The position numbers and the translations under genes were made by a program. From JALOOE01 sp964423545 (GTDB taxonomy: Bacteria; Chloroflexota; Anaerolineae; CG2-30-64-16), in assembly GCA_964423545.1 (NCBI GenBank), contig CAYRFV010000102.1, positions 1 to 17,524 of the forward strand: a stretch of DNA of 17,524 nucleotides, written 5' to 3'. Under the pieces are notes generated by a model. It was not told the DNA's origin and ran no database searches. It saw only the letters and a list, made by a program, of their open reading frames with translations. Of this stretch, positions 1 to 7,162 are shown piece after piece; within the stretch, counting starts at the first letter, position 1, and the number at the start of each line of letters is the position of its first letter.

Positions 1-1309
1 ACACGGCGGTCGAGGGGTGCGGCGCCGGCTGTGACGGCGCCGCTGCGGCCGCAGCCTGTGCTGCGGTCGCAGACCGCACAGGCGGCACAACCGGCGCCTG
101 CGCCATCGACCCCGCGCTGCCGGCCCCAGCCACGGCAAATGCCGCCGTGGCGACAGCCGCCGATGTGACGGCGGGCGCCGATGTGACGGCGGGCGCCGCC
201 GTCACTGCCGCGGGGGCGTTCAGCGCGGTCGCGCGCAGAAAAGCCATCTCAATGGGCAGTTGTGGCACGCCGGGCACCTGGTCTCGCAGCGCCGCGCGCG
301 CCTCGGTGAACTCGCGCACTGTGGCCGGCAGCGCGGACGGCGTGAACGCCTGCGCCTGACGGGCCACAGCCTGCACTACATCCTGCGGCAGGTCCAGCAG
401 CTCCGGCGCCCGAGCTATTTGCATGAAGAGCACCGCGCGCAGATATGCGATGATCTGATCGACCAACTGGCCCAGCTCCACCCCATCGGCCACCAGGCTG
501 TTGAGCAGCGCCAACCCGCCCGCACTATCGTTCGCGGCCATGCAGTCGACCAAGCGGCTGATCGTCTGACCATTCACCAGGCCAAGCACGCGCTCGACCC
601 GTGCCAACGTCAGGGTGTCATCGCCATACGAAAGCAGCTGATCGAGCAGGCTGACCGCATCGCGCATGCTCCCGGTGGCGCGACGCGCGATCGCCACGAG
701 CGCCTCCGGTTCGGCTTTGCACCCCTCGTCCGCCAGGATTACGGCCAGGTGATCGACGATCTCGGGTGTGGGAATGCGACGAAAGTCGAATCGCTGGCAG
801 CGCGAACGCACGGTCTCAGGGACGCGATCCGGTTCAGTGGTCGCTAACACGAAGATGGCATGTGGCGGTGGCTCTTCCAACGTCTTGAGCAGCGCGTTGA
901 ACGCCTCCTTCGTCAGCATGTGGACTTCGTCGATGATGTAGACCTTATAGCGTGCTTCGTTGGGGCGGAAGCCGATCTTCTCTCGCAGATCGCGGATCTC
1001 GTCGATGCCGCGATTGGACGCTGCGTCGATCTCGATCAGGTCGAGCTGCCGTCCTTCCGTGATGGTGACGCAGATGGCGCATGTGTTGCATGGCCGTCCA
1101 GCCGGATCCGGATTCAGACAGTTGATCGCTTTGGCAAGGATGCGGGCAGTCGATGTCTTGCCGGTGCCGCGTGGACCGGTGAACAGGTATGCGTGCGACA
1201 TCCGACCCTCGCGCAGGGCATTGCGCAGGGTCAAAGTCACATGCTCCTGCCCCACCACTTCCGCGAAGTCTTGTGAGCGCCACTTGCGATAAAGCGCCTG
1301 CGCCGCCAT
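1..1309 (-). CDS. dnaX: DNA polymerase III subunit gamma/tau (3' end cut off by window edge)
   Basis: This is the clamp-loader ATPase that loads the sliding clamp at the replication fork. I read about 436 codons from the ATG at 1309 (complement) to the left edge without a stop. The AAA+ Walker A motif GPRGTGKT is at residues 45-52. The zinc module has Cys64, Cys74, Cys77 and Cys80. Walker B is VYIIDEVH (about 123-130), and the arginine-finger SRC motif follows around residue 168. The C-terminal part is Ala/Pro/Val-rich, as in tau linkers. The ATG has GAGG five bases upstream. No A-rich slippery heptamer of the E. coli type is visible in the part present, so a programmed gamma/tau frameshift is not supported. 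It diverges from the HEAT-like gene at 1439. Confidence 0.96.
   Translation of the reverse strand, partial: MAAQALYRKWRSQDFAEVVGQEHVTLTLRNALREGRMSHAYLFTGPRGTGKTSTARILAKAINCLNPDPAGRPCNTCAICVTITEGRQLDLIEIDAASNRGIDEIRDLREKIGFRPNEARYKVYIIDEVHMLTKEAFNALLKTLEEPPPHAIFVLATTEPDRVPETVRSRCQRFDFRRIPTPEIVDHLAVILADEGCKAEPEALVAIARRATGSMRDAVSLLDQLLSYGDDTLTLARVERVLGLVNGQTISRLVDCMAANDSAGGLALLNSLVADGVELGQLVDQIIAYLRAVLFMQIARAPELLDLPQDVVQAVARQAQAFTPSALPATVREFTEARAALRDQVPGVPQLPIEMAFLRATALNAPAAVTAAPAVTSAPAVTSAAVATAAFAVAGAGSAGSMAQAPVVPPVRSATAAQAAAAAAPSQPAPHPSTAV
162..197. repeat. Perfect 18-bp tandem duplication in the dnaX linker
   Basis: Two identical adjacent 18-base units (162-179 and 180-197) encode two copies of a six-residue Ala-Pro-Ala-Val-Thr-Ser block in the low-complexity linker of DnaX. 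The length keeps the frame. It is probably a slippage expansion in a tolerant linker. Confidence 0.85.
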
Positions 1310-1372
1310 GCAAACCTCAGAAAAAACGGAGAGGGAAAGGTGCTCCGGTCCCCGTGCTCTTGTCTCCCACCC

Positions 1373-1402
1373 AGTCTACCATATCCGGCATCCAACCGCC
1401 AA
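1373..1402 (-). promoter_or_regulatory. Possible dnaX promoter
   Basis: On the minus strand, TTGGCG (1402-1397) is followed after 18 bases by TAGACT (1378-1373). TGG lies directly before the hexamer, which is an extended -10 pattern. It would give a 5' leader of about 60 bases before the dnaX ATG. The assignment rests on hexamer matches only. Confidence 0.4.
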
Positions 1403-1423
1403 CTTCCGGCTTCCTGCGGGATA

Positions 1424-1432
1424 TGCTATAAT
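1424..1432 (+). promoter_or_regulatory. Extended -10 promoter (TGC-TATAAT) for the HEAT-like gene
   Basis: TGC at 1424-1426 followed by a perfect TATAAT at 1427-1432 is an extended -10 element. The -35 region 17 bases upstream is poor, as expected for this class. A transcript would begin near 1438-1440, exactly at the GTG at 1439, which suggests a leaderless mRNA. Confidence 0.6.
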
Positions 1433-1438
1433 CCGTTC

Positions 1439-3031
1439 GTGAACGAAGACGAAGCCAAAGTCCTGACCGGCCTGATGGAGCGGCGGGCCCTGGAGGCGGA
1501 ATTCGATGCGCTGGCCAAGGCGTCCAACGCGCGTGAGCTGGCGCAACGCGCCCAGCGCATCGCTGCGCGCGGCAGCGCCAGCCTTCCTCTCCTGCTCGCC
1601 CGGCTGGACACTGAGGACCCGCAGCTGCGCGGCGGCCTGGGTCTGGTGGCACAGCATCTCGAGCGACGCCTCGTCGTCCGTGCGCTCAAATCGGCGATCC
1701 GTTCGCGCGAACACAACGACCGCACCCGCGCCACTGCGCTCACTGTGCTTGGTCGCTATCTCAACGAACCGATCGACGACGACCTGCTGGCTGCGATCCG
1801 CGATCCCGACGGCATGGCGCTGCAATCGCTGCGCGAGCTGATCGGTGTGATGGATGACAACCCCGCCAGCATCGTCGAGTACCTCGACCAATTGGCGCAA
1901 CAGCCGACCGAGACGCCGGGCATGCTCATGCAGGCGCTGCCGCAGTTGATGCCCCACCCGCATCTGATTACGCTGCTCCGCATGTTCGCGCAAGGCGCCG
2001 ATGCACGGCTTGCTGGCCTGGCCCTGGAGTTGTTGGGGCGCACACGCACACCTGAAGCGCTGCGCGCCGTGGTGGGATTGGCCGCGCTGCTGCCTCCCGA
2101 CCGCGCGCCGCAGGCCGATCGCAGCCGGCGCAAGCTGCAAATGAGCGGGGTGCAGGCTGCGCCCGACTTCTCTGCCGCCGAGTGGCGCGCGCTCCTTTCG
2201 CGTGTGGACGGGGCCGGGATGCAGCTCATCTGGTTCGTCCACCGGCAGGACAGTGACCGGGTCGGTGCGATGATGCTGGTCACCAAGGATCCTTCGGGAG
2301 TCGTGACGGCCTTTGGCGGAACCGATGTTGCGGCGTCCGATGTCCCGCCCACCGTGCCGGAAGGTCAGATCCTCTCCGTGCCGCAGCCTGGCGGGCAGCG
2401 GCCGCTGATGCTGCTCAGTGTGCCTTTCGATGCGGCGCGCCTGGCAGCCCAAGAGGCCGTGCAGCAGGGCTGGCGCAGCGGCAACCCTCCGCCTTTGCTG
2501 TTTCGCTTCCTCAATGATATGATTTGGCAGTACGGCGCGGTTGAGGCCGAGGTTGAGGCCGAGGCGCCCGGCAGTCTGGGGCGCTACACAGCAACCTTGC
2601 TAGATCATCCGGCCTTTGCGGGGTGGTTCTGGCAGGCGCCGGCGCTGACCGATGCGGCGGCGACGTTGGGGCTGAGGCATTCGGTGGGCGCTCGCTCTGC
2701 CGCAGTGGCCCGGTTGGCCCGCGAGGCCTTCGGTGCAGACGATGCGGCCAGCTATGCCCGTCGCGTGTCGGCGAATGCCGTCTGGCTGCGATTGGCCAAC
2801 CAGGATGCAGCGGCCCGACTCGCGCAGGCGGCAGCCGCACAGTTGCGGGCAGCCGCACAGCTGCGGACAGCCGCACAGTTGCGGGCGGACGCACAGTTGC
2901 GTGCGGACGCGGCCGTCGAGTCGCCGTTTATCCGCCGGTTGATCGGCATCGGCCTGGACATGGCCTTGATCGAACTGCACAGCGGATACGACCTGCGGCG
3001 CGAGCTGAAGACCCTTTCGAATCGTCACTAG
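1439..3031 (+). CDS. HEAT-repeat-like protein of unknown function
   Basis: This 530-residue protein is not recognised as a named family. The first 260 residues are a series of amphipathic helices with Leu/Ala spacing reminiscent of HEAT/ARM repeats. The middle (about 280-390) looks like an alpha/beta domain with strands such as MQLIWFVHR and GVVTAFGG. The C-terminus has helical repeats of (A/T)(A/D)AQLR from residue 465, then a final helix. No signal peptide, membrane segment or catalytic motif is visible. I chose the GTG at 1439 because the extended -10 TATAAT ends at 1432, leaving no room for a ribosome binding site. The frame is open back to 1340, but that region overlaps the promoter. HEAT-like scaffolds usually mediate protein contacts; the partner is unknown. 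Confidence 0.8.
   Translation: MNEDEAKVLTGLMERRALEAEFDALAKASNARELAQRAQRIAARGSASLPLLLARLDTEDPQLRGGLGLVAQHLERRLVVRALKSAIRSREHNDRTRATALTVLGRYLNEPIDDDLLAAIRDPDGMALQSLRELIGVMDDNPASIVEYLDQLAQQPTETPGMLMQALPQLMPHPHLITLLRMFAQGADARLAGLALELLGRTRTPEALRAVVGLAALLPPDRAPQADRSRRKLQMSGVQAAPDFSAAEWRALLSRVDGAGMQLIWFVHRQDSDRVGAMMLVTKDPSGVVTAFGGTDVAASDVPPTVPEGQILSVPQPGGQRPLMLLSVPFDAARLAAQEAVQQGWRSGNPPPLLFRFLNDMIWQYGAVEAEVEAEAPGSLGRYTATLLDHPAFAGWFWQAPALTDAAATLGLRHSVGARSAAVARLAREAFGADDAASYARRVSANAVWLRLANQDAAARLAQAAAAQLRAAAQLRTAAQLRADAQLRADAAVESPFIRRLIGIGLDMALIELHSGYDLRRELKTLSNRH
2831..2902 (+). repeat. Four 18-bp tandem repeats encoding an AQLR hexapeptide
   Basis: Units at 2831, 2849, 2867 and 2885 share the core GCACAG(T/C)TGCG and encode A-A-A-Q-L-R, A-A-A-Q-L-R, T-A-A-Q-L-R and A-D-A-Q-L-R. 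A fifth decayed unit follows. The array sits in frame in the C-terminal helical part of the HEAT-like protein and likely lengthens one helix. Confidence 0.9.
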
Positions 3032-3032
3032 G

Positions 3033-3069
3033 GCGGCGCCCTGCCCCTGTGCAGGTTTCCGGGCGCCGC
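3033..3069. repeat. Inverted repeat between the HEAT-like gene and tatA
   Basis: The perfect nine-base arms GCGGCGCCC (3033-3041) and GGGCGCCGC (3061-3069) enclose 19 bases that contain a smaller CCTG/CAGG hairpin. It starts two bases after the TAG of the upstream gene. There is no T-run after it, so it is a stable 3'-end or processing hairpin rather than a textbook intrinsic terminator. Confidence 0.6.
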
Positions 3070-3096
3070 AGACCATATTGCAAGAGGAGTTGAGCC

Positions 3097-3297
3097 ATGC
3101 CACAGTTGGGCATCCCAGAACTGGTCATCATTCTGGTGATCGTTCTCGTGATCTTCGGCGTTGGCCGCTTGCCCGAGATCGGCGGCGCCATCGGCAAGAG
3201 CATCCGCGAGTTCCGCGAATCCTCGAAGGATCCCGAGGCTGAAAAGAAGAAAGAGCAGCCCACGGAAGCGACCGCTCAGGACCAGCCGAAGGCCTGA
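3097..3297 (+). CDS. tatA: Sec-independent translocase protein TatA/TatE
   Basis: TatA forms the pore-like part of the twin-arginine pathway that exports folded proteins. The 66-residue protein has the classic layout. A short N-terminus with IPELVIILVIVLVIFG is the single membrane helix (about 6-22). The hinge GVGRLPEIG and the amphipathic helix with GKSIREFRES follow, then a charged Lys/Glu-rich tail. The start is fixed by AGGAG about nine bases upstream of the ATG. No tatC is adjacent. The Tat lipoprotein encoded at 11703-12959 is a potential client in this window. Confidence 0.95.
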   Translation: MPQLGIPELVIILVIVLVIFGVGRLPEIGGAIGKSIREFRESSKDPEAEKKKEQPTEATAQDQPKA

Positions 3298-3313
3298 TCC
3301 TTGGAGACGTGAT

Positions 3314-3369
3314 GGGCAACGAACGAAGGGGCGCGAGCCCTCCGCTCTGTCGCGTCTCGTTTGTTGCCC
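3314..3369 (+). ncRNA. Long-stem structured RNA element upstream of the kinase gene
   Basis: The arms 3314-3326 and 3357-3369 pair over 13 positions, with 12 Watson-Crick pairs and one G-U. Inside is a second hairpin, GGGC-GCGA-GCCC (3329-3340), closed by a GNRA-type tetraloop. No T-run follows, so it is not a simple terminator. It lies in the 100-base leader between tatA and a kinase whose partner has an RNA-binding ANTAR domain. It could equally be a processing or stability hairpin. The known ANTAR target, paired hexaloop hairpins, is not evident here. Confidence 0.45.
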
Positions 3370-3397
3370 GCCTCGCGTCATGGAGATCGGGGGCGTT

Positions 3398-4579
3398 ATG
3401 ACGACGCCCGATCCTGTCAGCACGCACAATCCCCAGACCCCCATTCTTGCCTGGCGCCAGCACCGGCGAGCTCAGGAACTCGGCGCGCTTCATCGTGTTG
3501 CGTCCGCCATCAATCAGGCCGCGACTGAGCAGGATGCGCTCAGCGAGGCGTTGGGGCGCGTTCTCGATGCGCTGGAGCTGGCTGCCGGCGCGATCTACCT
3601 GCACGATCCTCAGAGCAACCAGTTGCTGGCCGCGGCCCGGCAGGGCGACCTCGCGCTGGTCGATCCAACTGGAGAGGCTGAGGCCCCCTGCGAGTGTCTG
3701 TGTGGGGTCGTGATGCGAGAGGGTGTTCCGGTGCAGGCGGCAGAGCCTGGTCCAGACATGCGGCAGAACTGCGGGGCGCGGCGCTGCGCGGGCAGTGTGT
3801 GCGCAGCGATCCCCTTGCCGGGCCGAGCACGCTTGCTGGGCGTGATGTGCGTGGTGGGTCGACGCAACGCCCCCTTCGATAGTGGTGAGCTGGCCTTGCT
3901 CCAGTCGATGGGCGCGCAGATCGGCGTCGCAGTGGAAAACATGCGCCTGCGGGAGGAGGCGCGGCGGGCCGAGACGCTCGAAACACTCATCCAGGAGATG
4001 CACCACCGCATCAAGAACAACCTGCAGACGGTCGCCGATCTGCTGAGCCTGGAGATGTCGGCAACTGCCAGCGCGGAGGCCCGCCAGAGCCTGCGCGATA
4101 GCATTGGCCGGATCAAGAGCATCGCTGCGGTGCACCAACTCCTCTCGCTCGAACATCTGCGACTGACCGACATCACCGAGCTGGCGCGGCAGGTGTGCGA
4201 TATCTCGCTGCAGCAGCTCACGCGACCCGATCGGCGGGTGGCGGCGGACATTCGCGGGCCGTCGATCTACCTGCCTTCCAAGCAGGCGACGGCGCTGGCC
4301 CTGGTGATGAACGAGCTGATTGCGAATGCCCTCGAACATGCATTCGAAGGGTGCCGTCCGGGCCACCTGGTCATCGAATTGCAGCAAGATGGCCCGCAGA
4401 TCAGGGTGGCGGTGTCGGACGACGGCCGCGGCTTGCCGGATGATTTCAGCGCGCACTGCAACAACGGGTTGGGTCTGCAAATCGCGCGCACGCTGGTCGA
4501 AAAGGACCTCGCTGGCGTCCTGGATCTGCGGAGCGTTCCAGGAGGCGGTAGCCGTGTGACGGTGACCTTCTACAGATGA
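3398..4579 (+). CDS. GAF-domain sensor histidine kinase of the HisKA_2 family
   Basis: This 393-residue soluble kinase probably phosphorylates the ANTAR regulator encoded one base downstream. Residues about 25-180 form a GAF sensor domain with an unusual cysteine cluster: C98, C100, C102, C125, C130 and C135, plus C151. The dimerisation/phosphotransfer domain has EMHHRIKNNLQ, the HisKA_2 hallmark, with H203 as likely phosphoacceptor. The ATPase domain has the N box NELIANALEHAF, DDGRGLP and GLGLQIARTLV. No membrane segment is seen, so the signal is cytoplasmic. The ATG at 3398 is preceded by GGAG and a G-run; an upstream ATG at 3380 lacks a ribosome site. EutW-like kinases share this architecture. 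The cysteines suggest redox, metal or Fe-S sensing, which is inference. Confidence 0.9.
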   Translation: MTTPDPVSTHNPQTPILAWRQHRRAQELGALHRVASAINQAATEQDALSEALGRVLDALELAAGAIYLHDPQSNQLLAAARQGDLALVDPTGEAEAPCECLCGVVMREGVPVQAAEPGPDMRQNCGARRCAGSVCAAIPLPGRARLLGVMCVVGRRNAPFDSGELALLQSMGAQIGVAVENMRLREEARRAETLETLIQEMHHRIKNNLQTVADLLSLEMSATASAEARQSLRDSIGRIKSIAAVHQLLSLEHLRLTDITELARQVCDISLQQLTRPDRRVAADIRGPSIYLPSKQATALALVMNELIANALEHAFEGCRPGHLVIELQQDGPQIRVAVSDDGRGLPDDFSAHCNNGLGLQIARTLVEKDLAGVLDLRSVPGGGSRVTVTFYR

Positions 4580-4580
4580 G

Positions 4581-5159
4581 ATGGAACCGCTGCGTATCCT
4601 GATCGCCGACGATGAAAGCATCCGCCTGATGAGCCTGCGGAAGCAGTTGGCGGCGCTGGGCCATCGAGTGGTTGCGGAGGCATCGAGCGGGGAGCAGGCG
4701 GTGGCGCTGGCCGAGGCGACACAGCCCGACCTGGCAATCCTCGATATCAAGATGCCGGTCCTCGACGGGATCGAGGCTGCGCAACAGATCACGGCTGCGC
4801 GACCCATCCCGATCATCCTGCTGACCGCCTACAACGAGACGGAGCTGGTGGAGCGCGCAGCGCAGGCCAGCATCGCAGCCTACCTCATGAAGCCCGTCGC
4901 CGAAGAAGATCTCCTGCCGGCGATCACGCTGGCGTTGCGCCGCTTCCGGCAGTTCGAGGCGCTACGCCGCGAGGTGAGCGACCTGCGCGAGGCGCTGGAA
5001 GCACGCAAGCTCATCGAACGGGCCAAAGGCATCCTCATGCATCGTCTCGGCCTGTCCGAGGACGAAGCATTCCGCCGCCTGCAAAGGCAGAGCCAGGACA
5101 GCAACCGAAAGTTGGCCGAGGTGGCCGAGGCGATCGTCATGGCCGACCGGCTGCTCTGA
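4581..5159 (+). CDS. ANTAR-domain response regulator (RNA-binding antiterminator)
   Basis: This is a 192-residue two-domain regulator. The receiver domain (1-120) has the acidic pair D10/D11, the phosphorylation site D55 in LAILDIKMP, T82 and K104. A coiled-coil linker leads to an ANTAR domain (about 132-190) with the typical ARKLIERAKGILM, LGLSEDEAFRRLQ and LAEVAEAIV blocks. Proteins of this type, such as EutV and NasR, bind paired RNA hairpins and prevent transcription termination. The start lies one base after the kinase stop codon, so the two genes are translationally coupled and form a cognate pair. Its RNA targets cannot be named; no clear dual-hexaloop motif was found nearby. Confidence 0.93.
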   Translation: MEPLRILIADDESIRLMSLRKQLAALGHRVVAEASSGEQAVALAEATQPDLAILDIKMPVLDGIEAAQQITAARPIPIILLTAYNETELVERAAQASIAAYLMKPVAEEDLLPAITLALRRFRQFEALRREVSDLREALEARKLIERAKGILMHRLGLSEDEAFRRLQRQSQDSNRKLAEVAEAIVMADRLL

Positions 5160-5163
5160 CGCG

Positions 5164-5183
5164 GCTTTCGCACAATGCGAAGC
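5164..5183 (+). other. Short hairpin after the ANTAR regulator gene
   Basis: GC-TTCGC and GCGAA-GC pair around a five-base ACAAT loop, with one bulged T on the 5' side, five bases after the TGA. The following TTGCTT is a weak T-tract. It may be a weak terminator or attenuator between the two-component genes and the fumarase genes. The loop is not the six-base AxxGxx type expected for ANTAR binding. Confidence 0.35.
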
Positions 5184-5252
5184 TTGCTTACCGAACGGCC
5201 GCCGGTCTGCGCGTACCATGGAAGATGTGAGCGACCCGCAGGAGATGAGCCA

Positions 5253-6122
5253 GTGGAGAACCTTGTCCCGCATTTCGTAGAATTGATCCGCCGCGCATCG
5301 ACCGATCTGCCGGCCGATATCGAGGCGGCTTTGCGCCGCGCCTACGAGCAGGAAGTCGCTGGATCGGCTGCACAGAACACGCTGGACGCCATTCTGGAGA
5401 ATGTGCGCCTGTCCCGCGCCGGCTCGACGCCGATCTGCCAGGACACCGGCACGCCGATCTTCTATGTCTACTACCCCTTCGGCTGGTCGACGTTGGCGCT
5501 GAAGAAGCAGATCCGGGAGGCTGTTGCACGGGCCACGGCGCAGTCGTATCTCCGGCCCAACTCGGTCGAGACCCTCAGCGGCAAGAACACAGGCAACAAC
5601 CTGGGCGATGACTTCCCTTACTTCCACTTCGAGGAGTGGGAACAGGAGCACCTCAGGGTCGATTTGATGCTGAAGGGAGGCGGATGCGAGAACGTGGGCG
5701 CGCAGTACAGCCTGCCCGACACGCGCCTGAGCGCGGATCGCGATCTGGAGGGGGTGCGCCGCGCCGTGCTGGATGCGGTGCAGCAGGCGCAGGGTCTCGG
5801 ATGTGCGCCAGCGGTCATCGGCGTGGCGGTCGGCGGCGATCGAGCGTCGAGCTACATCAAGTCCAAGGAGCAGTTCTACCGACCGCTCGATGACGCCAAC
5901 CCCAACCCACAGGTCGCTGCGCTGGAAAAGCGACTCACCGAGGAAGCCAACACCCTCGGCATCGGACCGATGGGCTTTGGCGGCAAGACGACCGTGCTGT
6001 CGGTCAAGATCGACTCGCTGGAGCGTCTGCCGGCCAGCTATTTCGTGACTGCGTCCTACATGTGTTGGGCCGACCGGCGGCGCACTCTGATCTTTCGGGA
6101 CGGCACGGTGACGATCGAGTAG
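5253..6122 (+). CDS. Class I fumarate hydratase, alpha subunit
   Basis: This is the iron-sulfur subunit of the oxygen-labile, two-subunit fumarase that interconverts fumarate and malate in the TCA cycle. At 289 residues it matches the usual alpha-subunit length. Cys62 (ICQDTGTP), Cys145 (KGGGCENVG) and Cys184 (GLGCAPAVIGV) are the three expected [4Fe-4S] ligands. GVAVGGDRASSYIKSKEQ is also typical. The GTG at 5253 has a strong AGGAG eight bases upstream; the in-frame codon at 5175 would give an unmatched N-terminal extension. The beta subunit follows after 109 bases. L(+)-tartrate dehydratase is the close paralogue and cannot be fully excluded, but this looks like a housekeeping fumarase. Confidence 0.92.
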   Translation: MENLVPHFVELIRRASTDLPADIEAALRRAYEQEVAGSAAQNTLDAILENVRLSRAGSTPICQDTGTPIFYVYYPFGWSTLALKKQIREAVARATAQSYLRPNSVETLSGKNTGNNLGDDFPYFHFEEWEQEHLRVDLMLKGGGCENVGAQYSLPDTRLSADRDLEGVRRAVLDAVQQAQGLGCAPAVIGVAVGGDRASSYIKSKEQFYRPLDDANPNPQVAALEKRLTEEANTLGIGPMGFGGKTTVLSVKIDSLERLPASYFVTASYMCWADRRRTLIFRDGTVTIE

Positions 6123-6231
6123 CTGCGCGACGCTGGCCGGAGTTCGAGCGCCGCGCCGGCATGCGGTTGTGCGATGCTTCGAGTCTCACGGTGCGCACCC
6201 GACGAGCACACATTTCGCGGAGCGGAAGCCC

Positions 6232-6861
6232 ATGTCCATCGTAGACTTGCACATCCCGATCAGCGAAGAAGCGATCCGCCGCGTCCACATCGGCGACCAG
6301 GTCCGGCTGTACGGCACGGTCGTCACCGCCCGGGATGCGGCGCACAAATACATCATGGACAACTTCATCCATCCACCCACCATACCGGAGAGCGAACAGG
6401 CGCTCCATGCCGAACTGCTCCGCCTCTGGTCGGGCGGGGTGATCTATCACTGCGGCCCTGTGGTGAGCAAGGACGAGGGCGGCCACTGGCGCTTCGTCGC
6501 CGCTGGCCCGACGACCAGCATCCGCGAGGAGCCCTACGAGGCTGACGTGATCGCGCACTTTGGGGTGCGCGGGGTGATCGGCAAAGGAGGGATGGGGCCG
6601 AAGACCCTGGCAGCGTGCAAACAGCACGGCGCGGTCTACCTGCATGCCGTCGGCGGGGCGGCCACCTTGATCGCCAACTCGGTCAAGGAGGTGCTGACCG
6701 TCTACAAGCAGGACGAATTCGGGACGCCAGAGGCGTTCTGGGTGGTGCGCGTCGAAGGTTTCCCGGCGGTCATCACGATGGATGCCCGCGGCCAAAGCCT
6801 GCACGAGACGATGATTGCGTCATCAGCACAGCGGCTGACGGAGCTGATCGGGGCGCGGTGA
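6232..6861 (+). CDS. Class I fumarate hydratase, beta subunit
   Basis: This is the second subunit of the two-part fumarase and carries substrate-binding residues. The 209-residue protein contains the family blocks GTVVTARDAAHKYI, YHCGPVV, AAGPTTSIREEPYE, IGKGGMG and YLHAVGGAA. The order matches the C-terminal half of single-chain class I fumarases. The ATG at 6232 has GGAG nine bases upstream. It is on the same strand as the alpha subunit, presumably in one transcript. It ends eight bases before the end of the convergent minus-strand small gene at 6870. Confidence 0.92.
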   Translation: MSIVDLHIPISEEAIRRVHIGDQVRLYGTVVTARDAAHKYIMDNFIHPPTIPESEQALHAELLRLWSGGVIYHCGPVVSKDEGGHWRFVAAGPTTSIREEPYEADVIAHFGVRGVIGKGGMGPKTLAACKQHGAVYLHAVGGAATLIANSVKEVLTVYKQDEFGTPEAFWVVRVEGFPAVITMDARGQSLHETMIASSAQRLTELIGAR

Positions 6862-6869
6862 CGCCGCGC

Positions 6870-7064
6870 TCAATCCAGTCCCGGCAGACGATCCGGGTCA
6901 CCGCAGTGACGGCGCTCGATCTCTTGCACCCTTCGGCGCAGACGGCGCACGAACTCAAGCGCCCCGGGTTGGTCTTCGTCCTGGACGATCATCTGCATCT
7001 CGACGAGATCCTGGGACGAGAAAACGATGGCGATGTGCTGAGGTTTGGCCAGATTGAGATTCAC
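6870..7064 (-). CDS. Small protein of unknown function, divergent from the CsoR-type repressor
   Basis: I do not recognise this 64-residue protein. It starts with VNLNLAKPQHIAIVFSSQDL, a beta-strand-like segment followed by an acidic helix. It ends in a very Arg-rich helix (RRLRRRVQEIERRHC, with Cys54). No signal or membrane segment is visible. The GTG at 7064 is chosen because AAGGA lies six bases upstream. A TTG at 7145 in the same frame would run through the promoter/operator. It has a near-consensus promoter (TTGACA, 17 bases, TATACT) whose -10 is one arm of the operator shared with the CsoR-family gene. It is therefore probably controlled by that repressor. Such genes often encode resistance or chaperone functions, but nothing here shows which. 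Confidence 0.7.
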   Translation of the reverse strand: MNLNLAKPQHIAIVFSSQDLVEMQMIVQDEDQPGALEFVRRLRRRVQEIERRHCGDPDRLPGLD

Positions 7065-7081
7065 AACGGATCCTTGCTGAC

Positions 7082-7109
7082 TTGACGGCTTGTACAATCT
7101 CACTATACT
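7082..7109 (+). promoter_or_regulatory. Promoter of the CsoR-family repressor gene
   Basis: TTGACG (7082-7087), a 16-base spacer and TATACT (7104-7109) form a good sigma-70 type promoter. The -10 lies inside the left arm of the 7102-7124 operator. Transcription would start near 7116, leaving a leader of about 46 bases. Confidence 0.7.
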
Positions 7110-7124
7110 ATACCCCAGTATAGT
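7102..7124. promoter_or_regulatory. Perfect inverted repeat, probable CsoR-family operator
   Basis: ACTATACT (7102-7109) and AGTATAGT (7117-7124) are perfect inverted arms around ATACCCC. On the minus strand the centre reads TACT-GGGG-TATAGTA, the G-tract-flanked-by-AT pattern known for the CsoR/RcnR/FrmR family. Each arm contains the -10 hexamer of one of the two divergent promoters, so a bound repressor would shut both. Confidence 0.8.
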
Positions 7125-7145
7125 CTCCCCCGAAGGGGGTGTCAA
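7117..7145 (-). promoter_or_regulatory. Promoter of the divergent 64-residue protein gene
   Basis: On the minus strand TTGACA (7145-7140), a 17-base spacer and TATACT (7122-7117) is almost a consensus promoter. The spacer carries a CCCCC-TT(C)-GGGGG palindrome (7128-7139). Transcription would start near 7110, about 46 bases before the GTG. Confidence 0.7.
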
Positions 7146-7162
7146 GTCGCACGGAAGGGGAA

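Noticed and set aside
220..260. Programmed frameshift site in dnaX
   Set aside because: The only nearby A/T run (AAAA at about 239-242 on plus) is not a slippery heptamer on the coding strand, and the frame continues open.
3033..3369. CRISPR-like or dispersed repeat family formed by the GC-rich hairpins
   Set aside because: The hairpins at 3033, 3314, 8039 and 14993 share GC-rich arms but no common sequence or spacing.
3128..4816. 562-codon minus-strand open frame opposite tatA and the kinase
   Set aside because: It is a high-GC shadow frame; the plus strand encodes clear TatA and kinase motifs.
5160..5252. ANTAR target (paired hexaloop hairpins) upstream of the fumarase genes
   Set aside because: Only one convincing hairpin is present (5164-5183) and its loop has five bases without the AxxGxx pattern.
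5218..5280. 20-codon leader ORF (ATG at 5218) overlapping the fumarase alpha start
   Set aside because: No ribosome site before the ATG and no residue bias; the AGGAG inside it serves the GTG at 5253.
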